NCBI RefSeq assembly: GCF_900105835.1
Contig: NZ_LT629783.1
Location: 2,659,001 to 2,723,000 of the forward strand
DNA length: 64,000 nucleotides
Direction: 5' to 3'
From: Pseudomonas fragi
Lineage (GTDB): Bacteria; Pseudomonadota; Gammaproteobacteria; Pseudomonadales; Pseudomonadaceae
Position numbers and translations under genes: made by a program. Below the pieces are notes generated by a model. It was not told the DNA's origin and did no database searches. It saw nothing but the letters and a program-made list of their open reading frames with translations. Within the stretch, counting starts at the first letter, position 1. Each line of letters opens with the position of its first letter. This document shows, in pieces, positions 8,929 to 18,222 of the stretch.

Positions 8929-10062
8929 ATGCCTGATGTAGCCAGCTCCGACTTCCCGCTTGAACTGACCGCCACCTTTGCGGCAGTACAGCAGCATTTT
9001 CGCCAGGTCATTGTGCCGCTCTGGCTAGGCCCCGGCTGGAATGCCGAACTGGCGCTGCCCTATGAGGCCTTGAGCCCCGCGCATCAGCCGCTGCCACCCC
9101 AGCGCTACCGGGCAATGGCCTGCGCGCGTCAGCTTTACCTGTTTGCCAGCCTGATCGACGACCCGGCGTTCCCCGGCGCCGCCGAGCGCGCCGCTGAACT
9201 GTTCCGCTCGCTGCACCAGCACTTTCATGACGCCGAACATGGGGGCTGGTTCTACAGCATCGGCCCCGATGGCGCGCCGCTGGATCAACGTAAAGACCTC
9301 TACACCCACGCCTTCATCATCTTTGCCTGCGCCCATTACTGGGCCAAAGTGCGCGAGCCACTGGTGGCCTCGGCGCTCAATGGCGCGCTGGAAGTGGTGG
9401 CTGAGCGTTTCAGTGATGGCAACGGCCTGTATGAAGCCAGCCTGGAGCGAGACTGGTCGTCCCTGGGCAGCGGCCCGCTGCAGAACCCATTGATGCACCT
9501 TGCCGAGGCCTTTTTGGCCACTCTGTCGGTGCGTGACGATGCGCCGGTGCAGGCGGCCTTGCTGGCATTGGCCGCGGGTATGCAACAGCGTTTTATCGAG
9601 CCTGTGCATAACGTCATGCTGGAAAAGCCGCGCGGGGCTGTGGATAACTGGTTTGAGCCGGGCCATCAGTTCGAGTGGTTCTTTTTGCTGGAGTCTTCGC
9701 CACTGCTGCGCCAGACCCCATTGCACGGGTCGCTGGAGCGGGCGTTCGGGTTTGCCGAGCAGGTGGGCGTAGACCCGCAGAGCGGCGCGGTGTGCGGCAT
9801 GCTGGCCCCGGACGGCAGCCTGCGTGATGGCACCCAGCGCATCTGGGCGCAAGCCGAGTACCTGCGCGCCCTGACCTTGCGCCCTGACAGCCAGCCGCGT
9901 CTGCTGCGCCAATTACTGGCGCTGCAGCAGCGTTTTTTGCATGCCGGTGGCTGGTATGAATGCCGCGATGGCGCGGGCAAGGTTAGCCGCGAAGATATGC
10001 CGTCGACCACGCCTTATCATCTGGCGACGTGCTATAGCGGGTTGGCGCAGTATTTCAGCTGA
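8929..10062 (+). CDS. AGE-family sugar isomerase/epimerase
   Basis: A 377-residue protein of the N-acylglucosamine 2-epimerase superfamily, which folds as an (alpha/alpha)6 barrel and interconverts sugars such as mannose/fructose or GlcNAc/ManNAc. Conserved active-site segments are visible in order: RKDLYTHAFIIF (about residue 123), NPLMHLAEAF (about 186), EPGHQFEWFFLLE (about 243), RIWAQAEYLRA (about 305) and MPSTTPYHLATCY near the end. These hold the catalytic histidines and the Arg/Glu that bind sugar. The absence of sialic-acid genes nearby favours a mannose isomerase role over ManNAc epimerase, but this is inference. It is a single gene between two REPINs. Confidence 0.85.
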   Translation: MPDVASSDFPLELTATFAAVQQHFRQVIVPLWLGPGWNAELALPYEALSPAHQPLPPQRYRAMACARQLYLFASLIDDPAFPGAAERAAELFRSLHQHFHDAEHGGWFYSIGPDGAPLDQRKDLYTHAFIIFACAHYWAKVREPLVASALNGALEVVAERFSDGNGLYEASLERDWSSLGSGPLQNPLMHLAEAFLATLSVRDDAPVQAALLALAAGMQQRFIEPVHNVMLEKPRGAVDNWFEPGHQFEWFFLLESSPLLRQTPLHGSLERAFGFAEQVGVDPQSGAVCGMLAPDGSLRDGTQRIWAQAEYLRALTLRPDSQPRLLRQLLALQQRFLHAGGWYECRDGAGKVSREDMPSTTPYHLATCYSGLAQYFS

Positions 10063-10089
10063 CACAAGCCCCTGTGGCAGCACGCTTGT

Positions 10090-10176
10090 TGTGGGAGCGG
10101 GCTTGCTCGCGATGGTATCAGCGCGGTTCACCTGTAGAGCCGCGGTGCCTGAATCGCGAGCAAGCCCGCTCCCACA
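10090..10176. repeat. REPIN 5
   Basis: 87 bp element between convergent genes: 27 bp after the AGE-family stop and 13 bp from the CDF transporter stop. Both arms are the common type. Confidence 0.93.
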
Positions 10177-10189
10177 TCTCAAGGCTGGC

Positions 10190-11095
10190 TCAGGAGATCC
10201 ACTTGCGATCCCCGGTGAAGCTGATGGTCAGCCAGCGCGCGCTGTCTGCTGCGCCCAACAGCCCGGAGATTTCTTCGCGCAGTGCATCAAGCGTCTTCAC
10301 GCTGGTCAGTGGATAACCCGCCGGCAACACAATGTGAATCTCGATAAAACGTGCCCGCCCGTGCTTTTGCACATAGGTTTTGTACCCTTCAAAACCATGC
10401 CGCGCCGACATTTCTTCCAGCACATCACGCACCTTGTCATCCAGCGCATCCGGGACAATCCCGAGCACATCACGCAGGGCCGGCTTGAGGATCTTGAACG
10501 CCGGGGCCAGCATGCTTAGCGCCAGCAAAATCAGGATCGCCGGGTCCACATACGCTGCCCACTGTGCATAACCCTGATGTTTCAGCACCAGGGCCGTAAC
10601 GAAACTTATCAACAGCCCCACCGACAGCATCGCGTCAACCAGCCAACTGACGTTGTCGAACTGGATCAGGGTTGATTTGAGCTTGCGATTTTTGCGTTTC
10701 ACCCAGAAGTAATAGGCAAATTCGACAACGGTAAACACCGCTGCGTAGACGATCACCAGCCCCAGCTCGATATCGCGCCCACCATTGATAATGCCGAACA
10801 CGCCATTGAGAAAGGCATAGATCGCAATCAACAACAGGAAGCTGCCTTCAATCAGCAACACCATCGGCTCAAGGTGCCAGAAACCAAACTGGAAGCGCTG
10901 GTTGCTTTCCTTGGCGATCAACTGGGCCGTGATCAGCATCAGAACTTTGATAAAAGTGGCGATCAAAGAGAAAAACCCATCGAACATGATGGATTCGGAA
11001 CCCGAAATAAAACCCGTCACGATGCCGGCAATGGCCACCGCGAACATTAGAACAGTCGATTGTTTGAGCAGTTGCTGCTCACCACGGTTACTCAC
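10190..11095 (-). CDS. Cation diffusion facilitator family transporter
   Basis: A 301-residue protein with six predicted membrane segments in the first 210 residues and a cytoplasmic C-terminal domain (about residues 215-301), the standard CDF layout for divalent-metal/proton antiport. The second segment has FDGFFSLIATF and the fifth DNVSWLVDAML, carrying acidic residues where CDF proteins bind metal, but the usual HxxxD of zinc-type members is not present, so zinc specificity should not be assumed. The start is GTG at 11095, preceded by AAAGGAG at good spacing. It stands alone, convergent with the AGE-family gene. Confidence 0.82.
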   Translation of the reverse strand: MSNRGEQQLLKQSTVLMFAVAIAGIVTGFISGSESIMFDGFFSLIATFIKVLMLITAQLIAKESNQRFQFGFWHLEPMVLLIEGSFLLLIAIYAFLNGVFGIINGGRDIELGLVIVYAAVFTVVEFAYYFWVKRKNRKLKSTLIQFDNVSWLVDAMLSVGLLISFVTALVLKHQGYAQWAAYVDPAILILLALSMLAPAFKILKPALRDVLGIVPDALDDKVRDVLEEMSARHGFEGYKTYVQKHGRARFIEIHIVLPAGYPLTSVKTLDALREEISGLLGAADSARWLTISFTGDRKWIS

Positions 11096-11164
11096 AAAAA
11101 CTCCTTTTCAGCCCCATTGAAGCGACCCCCTCAGGAGGTCGCAGGTGGGCTGCCAGGCGCAAGT

Positions 11165-11932
11165 TTACTCTTTGGCGTGACGTTCGATGGCAAAACCGCT
11201 CCAGGACTGCGTGACGGGCATCAGTTCAAGACGGTTGATGTTGACGTGAGCCGGGGTGTTGAGCACCCAGAAAATGGTCTCGGCGATGTCTTGCGGCTGG
11301 ATCGGTTCAGCGCCCTGATAGGTCGCGTCGTAACGCGCCTTGTCGCCGCCGAAGCGCACCATCGAGAACTCGCTCTCGCACAGGCCCGGCTCAATGTTGC
11401 TGACGCGCACACCAGTGCCCTGCAAGTCGCAGCGCAGGTTCAGGGAGAACTGTTTTACAAACGCCTTGGTGCCGCCATACACATGACTGCCCGGGTACGG
11501 ATAGCTGCCGGCGATGGAACCCAGGTTGACGATCCCTGCCCCTCGGCCGTAGGCAATCAGCCGTGGCAACAGCAGACGGGTGGTATAGAGCAGGCCTTTG
11601 ATATTGGTGTCGACCATGGTTTCCCAGTCGTCGAGGTCGCACTTGGGCGCTGGATCAGTGCCAAGCGCCAGGCCAGCATTGTTGATCAGGCCACGCAGCT
11701 TGCTGAACGAAGGCGGCAAACCGGCAATCGCCGCTTCCATCGCGGCACGGTCACGCACGTCCACCACCAGGCCGTGTACTTCGGTCTGCTTGGACAACTC
11801 TTCGCACAATGCTTTCAAGCGCTCTTCGCGTCGGCCCGTCAGCACCAGCTTCCAGCCTGCCTGTGCAAACTTGCGCGCACACGCCTCACCAAATCCGGAA
11901 GTCGCGCCCGTAATAAACAGGGTGGAAGTCAT
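11165..11932 (-). CDS. ydfG: SDR-family NADP-dependent dehydrogenase, YdfG-like
   Basis: A 255-residue short-chain dehydrogenase with the Rossmann motif TGATSGFGEACA (residues 8-19), the NNAG motif, and the catalytic Ser and YxxxK (GSIAGSYPYPGSHVYGGTKAF). The C-terminal pattern VNINRLELMPVTQS closely resembles E. coli YdfG, which reduces 3-hydroxypropionate-type and L-allo-threonine-type hydroxy acids and malonic semialdehyde. Two adjacent ATGs (11935 and 11932) follow AAGGAG; the second gives the more usual spacing. It is a single gene. The YdfG substrate class is inferred from family resemblance. Confidence 0.82.
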   Translation of the reverse strand: MTSTLFITGATSGFGEACARKFAQAGWKLVLTGRREERLKALCEELSKQTEVHGLVVDVRDRAAMEAAIAGLPPSFSKLRGLINNAGLALGTDPAPKCDLDDWETMVDTNIKGLLYTTRLLLPRLIAYGRGAGIVNLGSIAGSYPYPGSHVYGGTKAFVKQFSLNLRCDLQGTGVRVSNIEPGLCESEFSMVRFGGDKARYDATYQGAEPIQPQDIAETIFWVLNTPAHVNINRLELMPVTQSWSGFAIERHAKE

Positions 11933-12103
11933 CATGTTCTCCTTGGCTGGCGGGCATCGGCCGCCGTTGAATTGGACATTGAGCAGAATGCCCGGGCTTA
12001 ACTTCAGCGGCAACCTGCGGTATTTTAAAAACCAACCTGTACAAAAAACAACCAACTAGCTGCAAGCCATGCAGTATAAGGGCTGGAGCCATATGCGCTC
12101 ACC

Positions 12104-12112
12104 TTATCCACA
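12104..12112 (+). promoter_or_regulatory. DnaA-box match
   Basis: TTATCCACA, an exact match to the high-affinity DnaA box. It is the first of the plus-strand series in this block. Confidence 0.45.
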
Positions 12113-12322
12113 GGCCCGTCCACAGTCTTTGGGGGCAACTCTAAAAAGCGCAAAGCCCCGGGCCACAAGGGATAGAGCACATCTGTAAGAGTTTTTTACT
12201 TGACCCGGACACACCCCCCATGCAGGCGCCCCAAAAAGGTGCAACTTTGGGAAACCCGGCAGATAGCCAGAGGCCAGTAATTACGCCGCCTGGGGCATTC
12301 TTTCCAGAGTTTAACCACAGAC

Positions 12323-12331
12323 TTATCCACA
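12323..12331 (+). promoter_or_regulatory. DnaA-box match
   Basis: TTATCCACA, exact match, 3 bp after the near match TTAACCACA at 12311-12319, so two sites stand 12 bp apart in tandem. Confidence 0.45.
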
Positions 12332-12649
12332 GGTTGGTCATTGTTTCCAGGCGCTCTTTATAGGCGCACAAACCTGTTGACAAATCAGCGCGGAAGCTCG
12401 GCAAAAGCCGCTGGTCGAAAAATAACCACATGGCTGGACACCCTGTAAATAAAGGGCTACAGCCAACTACTCCCACGTTACCCACAGCCACCTCCACAGC
12501 AAACGGGGACAAGTCAAAATGATGACAAAACAGGGAATTACAGCGGCTTTATGTCGCGCTTTGGCAGGGTTGGAATATTGTTTTCCACAATTTGCAGGCG
12601 GGGGTGTGCGGGGGATGGATTGTCGAACAAAAGGACGGTGATGACTCCA

Positions 12650-12736
12650 TGTGGGAGCGGGCTTGCTCGCGATACTGGCGCCACGGTCATCCATTAACAC
12701 CGCGTTGATACCATCGCGAGCAAGCCCGCTCCCACA
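12650..12736. repeat. REPIN 6
   Basis: 87 bp element ending 22 bp from the livF stop codon, at the 3' end of the liv operon. Both arms are the common type. This is the largest stop-to-REPIN distance in the window. Confidence 0.93.
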
Positions 12737-12758
12737 AAAGAGCCGTGGAAGGGGTCGG

Positions 12759-13475
12759 TCAGTGCCCTCCCAGATACGCATTGCGCACTTCTTCGTTGCT
12801 CAGCAGCTCCTTGCCGGTGCCGGTCAGGCGAATTTCACCGTTGACCATCACATAGGCCCGGTCTGACAAGCGCAGGGCGTGGTTGGCGTTCTGCTCCACC
12901 AGAAAGATGGTCATACCCGTGCCAGCCAGTTCGCGCAGGGTGGCAAAAATCTGCTTCACCACAATCGGTGCCAGCCCCAGGCTGGGCTCATCCAGCAACA
13001 GCAGCTTGGGCCGGCTCATCAGCGCACGGGCAATGGCGAGCATCTGCTGCTCACCGCCTGACATGGTCATGGCCCGCTGATTGCGCCGCTCCAGAAGCCT
13101 GGGGAACAACTCGAACATGCGCTGCATGTCTTCATCGGCATGCTTGTCGCCAATGGGAATGGTGCCCATCAGCAGGTTTTCTTCCACTGACATGTCCGGA
13201 AACACGCGGCGGCCTTCAGGCGACTGGGCTATGCCGTTAGAGGCGATGTAGTGGGAGGACTTATGAGTAATGTCCACGCCCTGGTAGATGATTTGCCCGC
13301 CACTGGCACGGGGCTGGCCAAAAATCGACATCAGCAACGTAGATTTGCCCGCACCGTTGGAGCCAATCAGGCTCACGGTTTCACCCTCTTCGATATGCAT
13401 CGAGACTTTTTTCAGGGCCTGAATCGGCCCGTAGTGAACATCCAGTTCCTTGAGTTCGAGGATCGTGCCCGTCAT
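12759..13475 (-). CDS. livF: Branched-chain amino acid ABC transporter ATPase LivF
   Basis: A 238-residue ABC ATPase, one of two that power branched-chain amino acid import. Walker A is GSNGAGKST (about residue 38), the signature is MSGGEQQMLAIARAL, and Walker B is LLLLDEPSLGLAP, the LivF/BraG pattern. The start overlaps the livG stop by four bases. It is the last gene of livKHMGF and is followed by REPIN 6. Confidence 0.94.
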   Translation of the reverse strand: MTGTILELKELDVHYGPIQALKKVSMHIEEGETVSLIGSNGAGKSTLLMSIFGQPRASGGQIIYQGVDITHKSSHYIASNGIAQSPEGRRVFPDMSVEENLLMGTIPIGDKHADEDMQRMFELFPRLLERRNQRAMTMSGGEQQMLAIARALMSRPKLLLLDEPSLGLAPIVVKQIFATLRELAGTGMTIFLVEQNANHALRLSDRAYVMVNGEIRLTGTGKELLSNEEVRNAYLGGH

Positions 13476-14359
13476 ATCAGCTCCTCTTCGTCGGCGCCAA
13501 GGTAGGCCGCGATCACTTTGGGGTCGTTGCGGATGGCCTCTGGCCCGCCTTCGGCGATCACGTTGCCGTGGTCAAGCACCACGATGTGATCGGAAATACT
13601 CATGACCATGCCCATGTCATGCTCGATCAGCACCACGGTAAGGTCGTGCTCGTCACGCAGCAGGCGGATCATGCCGCTCAACGCTTCGGTTTCCTGCGGG
13701 TTGAGGCCCGCCGCCGGCTCGTCGAGACAGATGATTTGCGGGCGCGTACACATGGCCCGCGCAATCTCCAGGCGACGCTGTTGGCCGTAGGACAATTCAC
13801 CAGCCAGACGATTGGCACAGTCCACCAGATCGACCACCTCCAGCCAGTAGAAGGCATGGTCCAGCGCATCGCTTTCAGCCTTGCGATAGCCCTTGGTATT
13901 GAGGATGCCAGCGAGCATGTTGCGGTTGACCCACATATGCTGGGCCACCAGCAGGTTTTCCAGTACCGACATCTCCTTGAACAGGCGGATGTTCTGGAAC
14001 GTGCGCGCCAGCCCCGAGCGGTTGACCAGGTGGGTGCCGCCGAACATCTTGTAATACAGCCGGCTGGCGAATGCCTTGGGCGATACGAAATCGGTCAGCT
14101 TGAACGGCTCGCCCAGCAGCTTGATCACGTTGGTGCGCGTGCCCCGGGCATTGAGTTCGATCTTGCCGCCACTGGCCTTGTAAAAGCCGGTCAGGCAGTT
14201 GAACACGGTAGTTTTGCCAGCGCCGTTGGGGCCGATCAGGGCAAAGATCGAGTTACGCTTGACCTTGAGGCTGACATCGCTCAGGGCCTTGATCCCGCCA
14301 AAGTGCATCATCAGCTTGTCGACCGAGAGCACCACGTCGTCTTTTGACAAATCGTTCAT
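13472..14359 (-). CDS. livG: Branched-chain amino acid ABC transporter ATPase LivG
   Basis: A 295-residue ABC ATPase with Walker A GPNGAGKTTVFN, the signature LSYGQQRRLEIARAM and Walker B CLDEPAAGLNPQE. It is larger than LivF because of an insert around residues 65-115, which is usual for LivG/BraF, and it ends with the LivG C-terminal helix (VIAAYLGADEEEL). It overlaps livM by four bases upstream and livF by four bases downstream, indicating tight cotranslation. Confidence 0.94.
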   Translation of the reverse strand: MNDLSKDDVVLSVDKLMMHFGGIKALSDVSLKVKRNSIFALIGPNGAGKTTVFNCLTGFYKASGGKIELNARGTRTNVIKLLGEPFKLTDFVSPKAFASRLYYKMFGGTHLVNRSGLARTFQNIRLFKEMSVLENLLVAQHMWVNRNMLAGILNTKGYRKAESDALDHAFYWLEVVDLVDCANRLAGELSYGQQRRLEIARAMCTRPQIICLDEPAAGLNPQETEALSGMIRLLRDEHDLTVVLIEHDMGMVMSISDHIVVLDHGNVIAEGGPEAIRNDPKVIAAYLGADEEELI

Positions 14360-15639
14360 GGCGCAACCCCCTTGCGTGGTGTAACCCCGACACGACTGAT
14401 ACGGATCAGGCCTCGCGGTCGCCAGATCATCATCAACACCATCAACACACCAAACAGCAGCACCCGGTACTCGGCAAAGCTGCGCAGCAGTTCCGGGGCC
14501 ACGGTCAGCACGAACGCGGCAATCACCACGCCCACTGTCGAGCCCATACCGCCGAGCACCACAATGGCAAGGATCAAGGCCGACTCGAAGAAGGTAAACG
14601 AAGACGGGTTCACAAAGCCCTGATAACTGGCAAAGAACACCCCGGCCAGACCTGCAGTGGAAGCACCGATGGTGAACGCAGATAGCTTGACCAGAACGTG
14701 ATTGAGCCCCATTGAGCGACAGGCGATTTCATCTTCGCGCAGCGCTTCCCAGGCACGCCCGATCGGCATGCGGGTCAGGCGGTGCTTGATGTACAGCACC
14801 AGCAGCACCACCAGGAACAGCACGATGTAGATAAACAGGAATTTGATATTGGGGTTGTAGTCCAGCCCGAAGAACTGGTGGAACGGCACCCCGCCCTCTT
14901 TGGCAACGCGGCCAAATTCCAGCCCGAAAAACGTCGGTGAAGGCACCGGCATGCCGTTGGGCCCACCGGTAAACGACAGCCAGTTATTGAGGATCAGACG
15001 AATGATTTCACCAAAGCCCAGGGTCACGATGGCCAGGTAATCCCCATGCATTCGCAATACCGGAAACCCGAGAATGCACCCCGCCATCGCCGCCGCAATG
15101 GCCGCCAGCGGCAGCACCGACCAGAAGCCCAGTCCCAGGTACTGATAACCCAGCGCCAGGCCATAAGCACCAATGGCGTAGAAGGCCACGTACCCCAGAT
15201 CAAGCAAGCCCGCCAACCCGACCACGATGTTCAGCCCAAGGCCGAGCAGCACGTAGATCAGGCCGAGGATGACCACGGTCAGGATGTACTTGTTGGCAAA
15301 AAACGGGAACACAATGGCAATCACGATCAGCAGTGGCACAATCCAGCGCAGCCGCGATTTGTAATCGGGTGGCAGCACGTGCACACCAGAACCGCTGGAC
15401 TCAAAGCTCTGAAGGATCCTCAAACCTTTGGACGTTTGCAGAAACAGGCTCAAGACAAACCGCCCCACCATCACAATCGCCACCAGCCAGCCAACACGCG
15501 CTGGCTGCAGGTTAAAGCTATAGCCGTCGAGCACAACCCCCACGATCGGCCCGAACACAATCAATGAAATCAACCCGGCCAGGATCGAATCGACCACGCT
15601 TTTTTTGATATCAATCGGTTTATTAATGGCTGCAGACAT
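14356..15639 (-). CDS. livM: Branched-chain amino acid ABC transporter permease LivM
   Basis: A 427-residue inner-membrane permease with about ten to eleven hydrophobic segments. The conserved LivM parts are visible: GLNIVVGLAGLLDLGYVAFYAIGAY (shown in part as VVGLAGLLDLGYVAFYAIG) and the cytoplasmic coupling loop GRAWEALREDEIACRSMG that contacts the ATPases. An N-terminal extension of about 100 residues with two extra membrane segments precedes the core, as in long LivM proteins. It starts 2 bp after livH and overlaps livG by four bases. Confidence 0.93.
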   Translation of the reverse strand: MSAAINKPIDIKKSVVDSILAGLISLIVFGPIVGVVLDGYSFNLQPARVGWLVAIVMVGRFVLSLFLQTSKGLRILQSFESSGSGVHVLPPDYKSRLRWIVPLLIVIAIVFPFFANKYILTVVILGLIYVLLGLGLNIVVGLAGLLDLGYVAFYAIGAYGLALGYQYLGLGFWSVLPLAAIAAAMAGCILGFPVLRMHGDYLAIVTLGFGEIIRLILNNWLSFTGGPNGMPVPSPTFFGLEFGRVAKEGGVPFHQFFGLDYNPNIKFLFIYIVLFLVVLLVLYIKHRLTRMPIGRAWEALREDEIACRSMGLNHVLVKLSAFTIGASTAGLAGVFFASYQGFVNPSSFTFFESALILAIVVLGGMGSTVGVVIAAFVLTVAPELLRSFAEYRVLLFGVLMVLMMIWRPRGLIRISRVGVTPRKGVAP

Positions 15640-15641
15640 AC

Positions 15642-16556
<915 letters not shown>

Positions 16557-16679
16557 AACGCAATCTCACGCACTGGAGCCTTTGCGCAGACGCAAGCCAT
16601 CCACGCCGTCAGAGGACAGCTTGGATGGCAGGGTGTGTGCGGCTCCTGGAAAAGAAGACAGGTGATGCAGATACATTCC

Positions 16680-16711
16680 CACCTGATGCCCGCCGAAGCT
16701 GACATCAGGTG
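16680..16711 (-). terminator. Stem-loop between livK and livH
   Basis: Inverted repeat CACCTGATG/CATCAGGTG around a 14-base middle, just downstream of livK. It lacks a T-run, so it is more likely an attenuator or mRNA 3'-end stabiliser than a full terminator. Confidence 0.5.
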
Positions 16712-16722
16712 AGTGATTCATC

Positions 16723-17859
16723 TCACTTCTGTTTTTCCAGCTGGTGATATTTGCCGTCTTTGTCCCACTGATAAACCACGTAATCAGAGACTTTCAGGTC
16801 GCCTTTACCGTCCCAGTTTTTTTCACCCATTACGGTTTTAACCGGGTTGGCCTTGAGCCACTTGGCGGCGTCTTCGCCTTTGTTGGATTTGGCGCCATTG
16901 AAAGCGTCAGCCAGGGCCTGGATCGAAGCGTAGGCATACAGGGTGTAGCCTTCAGGCTCGGTGCCCGCTTTGCGGAACTCTTCAACTACCGCCTTGCTGT
17001 CCGGTAGCAGGCGCGGGTCGGCGCCAAAGGTCATGTACACGCCATCGACATACTGCGGGCCACCGGCAGTGGCCACCAGTTCGTCGGTTACGATGCCATC
17101 GTCCGACATGAATTTCACATCCTTGAGACCCGCTTCACGCAGTTGGCGGACCAGAGGACCGGCCTCTGGGTGCAGACCGCCGAAGTACACGACATCGGCA
17201 CCGGCGCCGCGGATTTTTGTAACCAGCGCGCTGAAGTCTTTTTCACCCCGAGTCAGGCCTTCTTCCAGGATGGGTTTCACGCCGCGCTTGGTCAGTTGTG
17301 CACTGGTGGCATCGGCCAGACCTTTACCGTAGGTGTCCTTATCGTTGATGACCGCTACTTTCTTGCCCTTGAGCACGTCGACAATGTAGTCGCCTGCAAC
17401 GATGCCTTGCTGGTCATCTCGTCCGCACATACGGAACACCGCATCCAGCCCGCGCTCAGTGACCTGCGGGTTGGTCGAGCCCGGCGTAATCATGATCACA
17501 CCCGCATCGGCATACACCTCGGAGGCAGGAATCGTATTCGAGGAGCAGAAGTGACCGACCACACCGATTACTTTGTCCTGATCGACCAAGCGGTTGGCCA
17601 CGGCTACGGCCTGCTTGGGTTCGCAGGCATCGTCGCCAGCAACCAGCTTGATCTTCTCGCCGTTGATCCCGCCCGCCTTGTTGATTGCATCCGCAGCCGC
17701 CTGCGCCCCCTTCATGTACTGCTCGCCAAATGCCGCGTTGGCACCCGTCATCGGGCCCGCTACACCGATTTTCAGATCAGCCTGAACAAACGTAGAAACG
17801 CCCAACGCAGTTGCCACGGCGAGGGCCAGAAAACCTTTCTTGTAGAACGTCTGCGACAT
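16723..17859 (-). CDS. livK: Branched-chain amino acid-binding periplasmic protein LivK
   Basis: A 378-residue periplasmic binding protein. A signal peptide of about 27 residues ends in STFVQA, followed by DLKIGVAGPMTGANAAFG, the start typical of type I Leu/Ile/Val-binding proteins. Two cysteines (DDACEPK and GHFCSSN) probably form the conserved disulfide. The ATG at 17859 has AGGAG upstream; the longer frame from 17904 would bury the signal peptide. It is the first and presumably most strongly expressed gene of livKHMGF. Specificity for Leu/Ile/Val is assumed from the family; related proteins can take other amino acids. Confidence 0.92.
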   Translation of the reverse strand: MSQTFYKKGFLALAVATALGVSTFVQADLKIGVAGPMTGANAAFGEQYMKGAQAAADAINKAGGINGEKIKLVAGDDACEPKQAVAVANRLVDQDKVIGVVGHFCSSNTIPASEVYADAGVIMITPGSTNPQVTERGLDAVFRMCGRDDQQGIVAGDYIVDVLKGKKVAVINDKDTYGKGLADATSAQLTKRGVKPILEEGLTRGEKDFSALVTKIRGAGADVVYFGGLHPEAGPLVRQLREAGLKDVKFMSDDGIVTDELVATAGGPQYVDGVYMTFGADPRLLPDSKAVVEEFRKAGTEPEGYTLYAYASIQALADAFNGAKSNKGEDAAKWLKANPVKTVMGEKNWDGKGDLKVSDYVVYQWDKDGKYHQLEKQK

Positions 17860-18222
17860 GAGGTGGTGCTCCTGAGGTTTTGTTAGATGGCACTTCGACT
17901 TCACCTAAAGCGCTGAGCAAGCCGCGTGCCATTGGCTTTTTATTCTTAAAAAAGTCGTTCTATTGTTGTTTTATCGACTGTTTCGAGCCCATTTTCATTG
18001 GGCGTGCAACCGTCTAAACCGAGGAAGGTAAAACCGTTTATTTTTTGCTGGCGCCACCGACTGCAACAAGGGTTGCAACCGGGTTGCCCTGCACCGTGCA
18101 ACCATCCTGTAACCGGCTGCGTCACCGAACTGCACACTCTCGGTGCGTGACTGCTACAGGCCGCACCACTAAAGGCTAGCCGCTGCGTGGCCAAACGCAG
18201 CGCTGCTTGAGAAAAAACCGCG
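17860..18222. other. Region between amaA 3' end and livK start
   Basis: 363 bp with no gene. A perfect 8 bp stem (CGCTGCGT/ACGCAGCG) at 18181-18202 lies 20 bp downstream of the amaA stop and could end its transcript, though it has no T-run. The AT-rich part near 17940-17985 probably contains the livK promoter; I see no convincing -35/-10 pair. Confidence 0.5.

Larger units (their letters stand above)
11936..12649. other. Gene-free block with DnaA-box-like sites
   Basis: No credible gene lies in these 0.7 kb; the open frames lack a start region and domain-like composition. All the DnaA-box-like sites are on the plus strand. TTATCCACA occurs at 12104-12112 and 12323-12331, and TTTTCCACA at 12581-12589. 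Near matches are TTAACCACA at 12311-12319 and TTACCCACA at 12478-12486. The block separates the ydfG-like gene start from the end of livF. Confidence 0.55.

Noticed and set aside
12141..12512. A 123-codon frame in the gene-free block before livF
   Set aside because: Its composition is not protein-like, it has no good ribosome site and it covers several DnaA-box-like sites; more likely non-coding.
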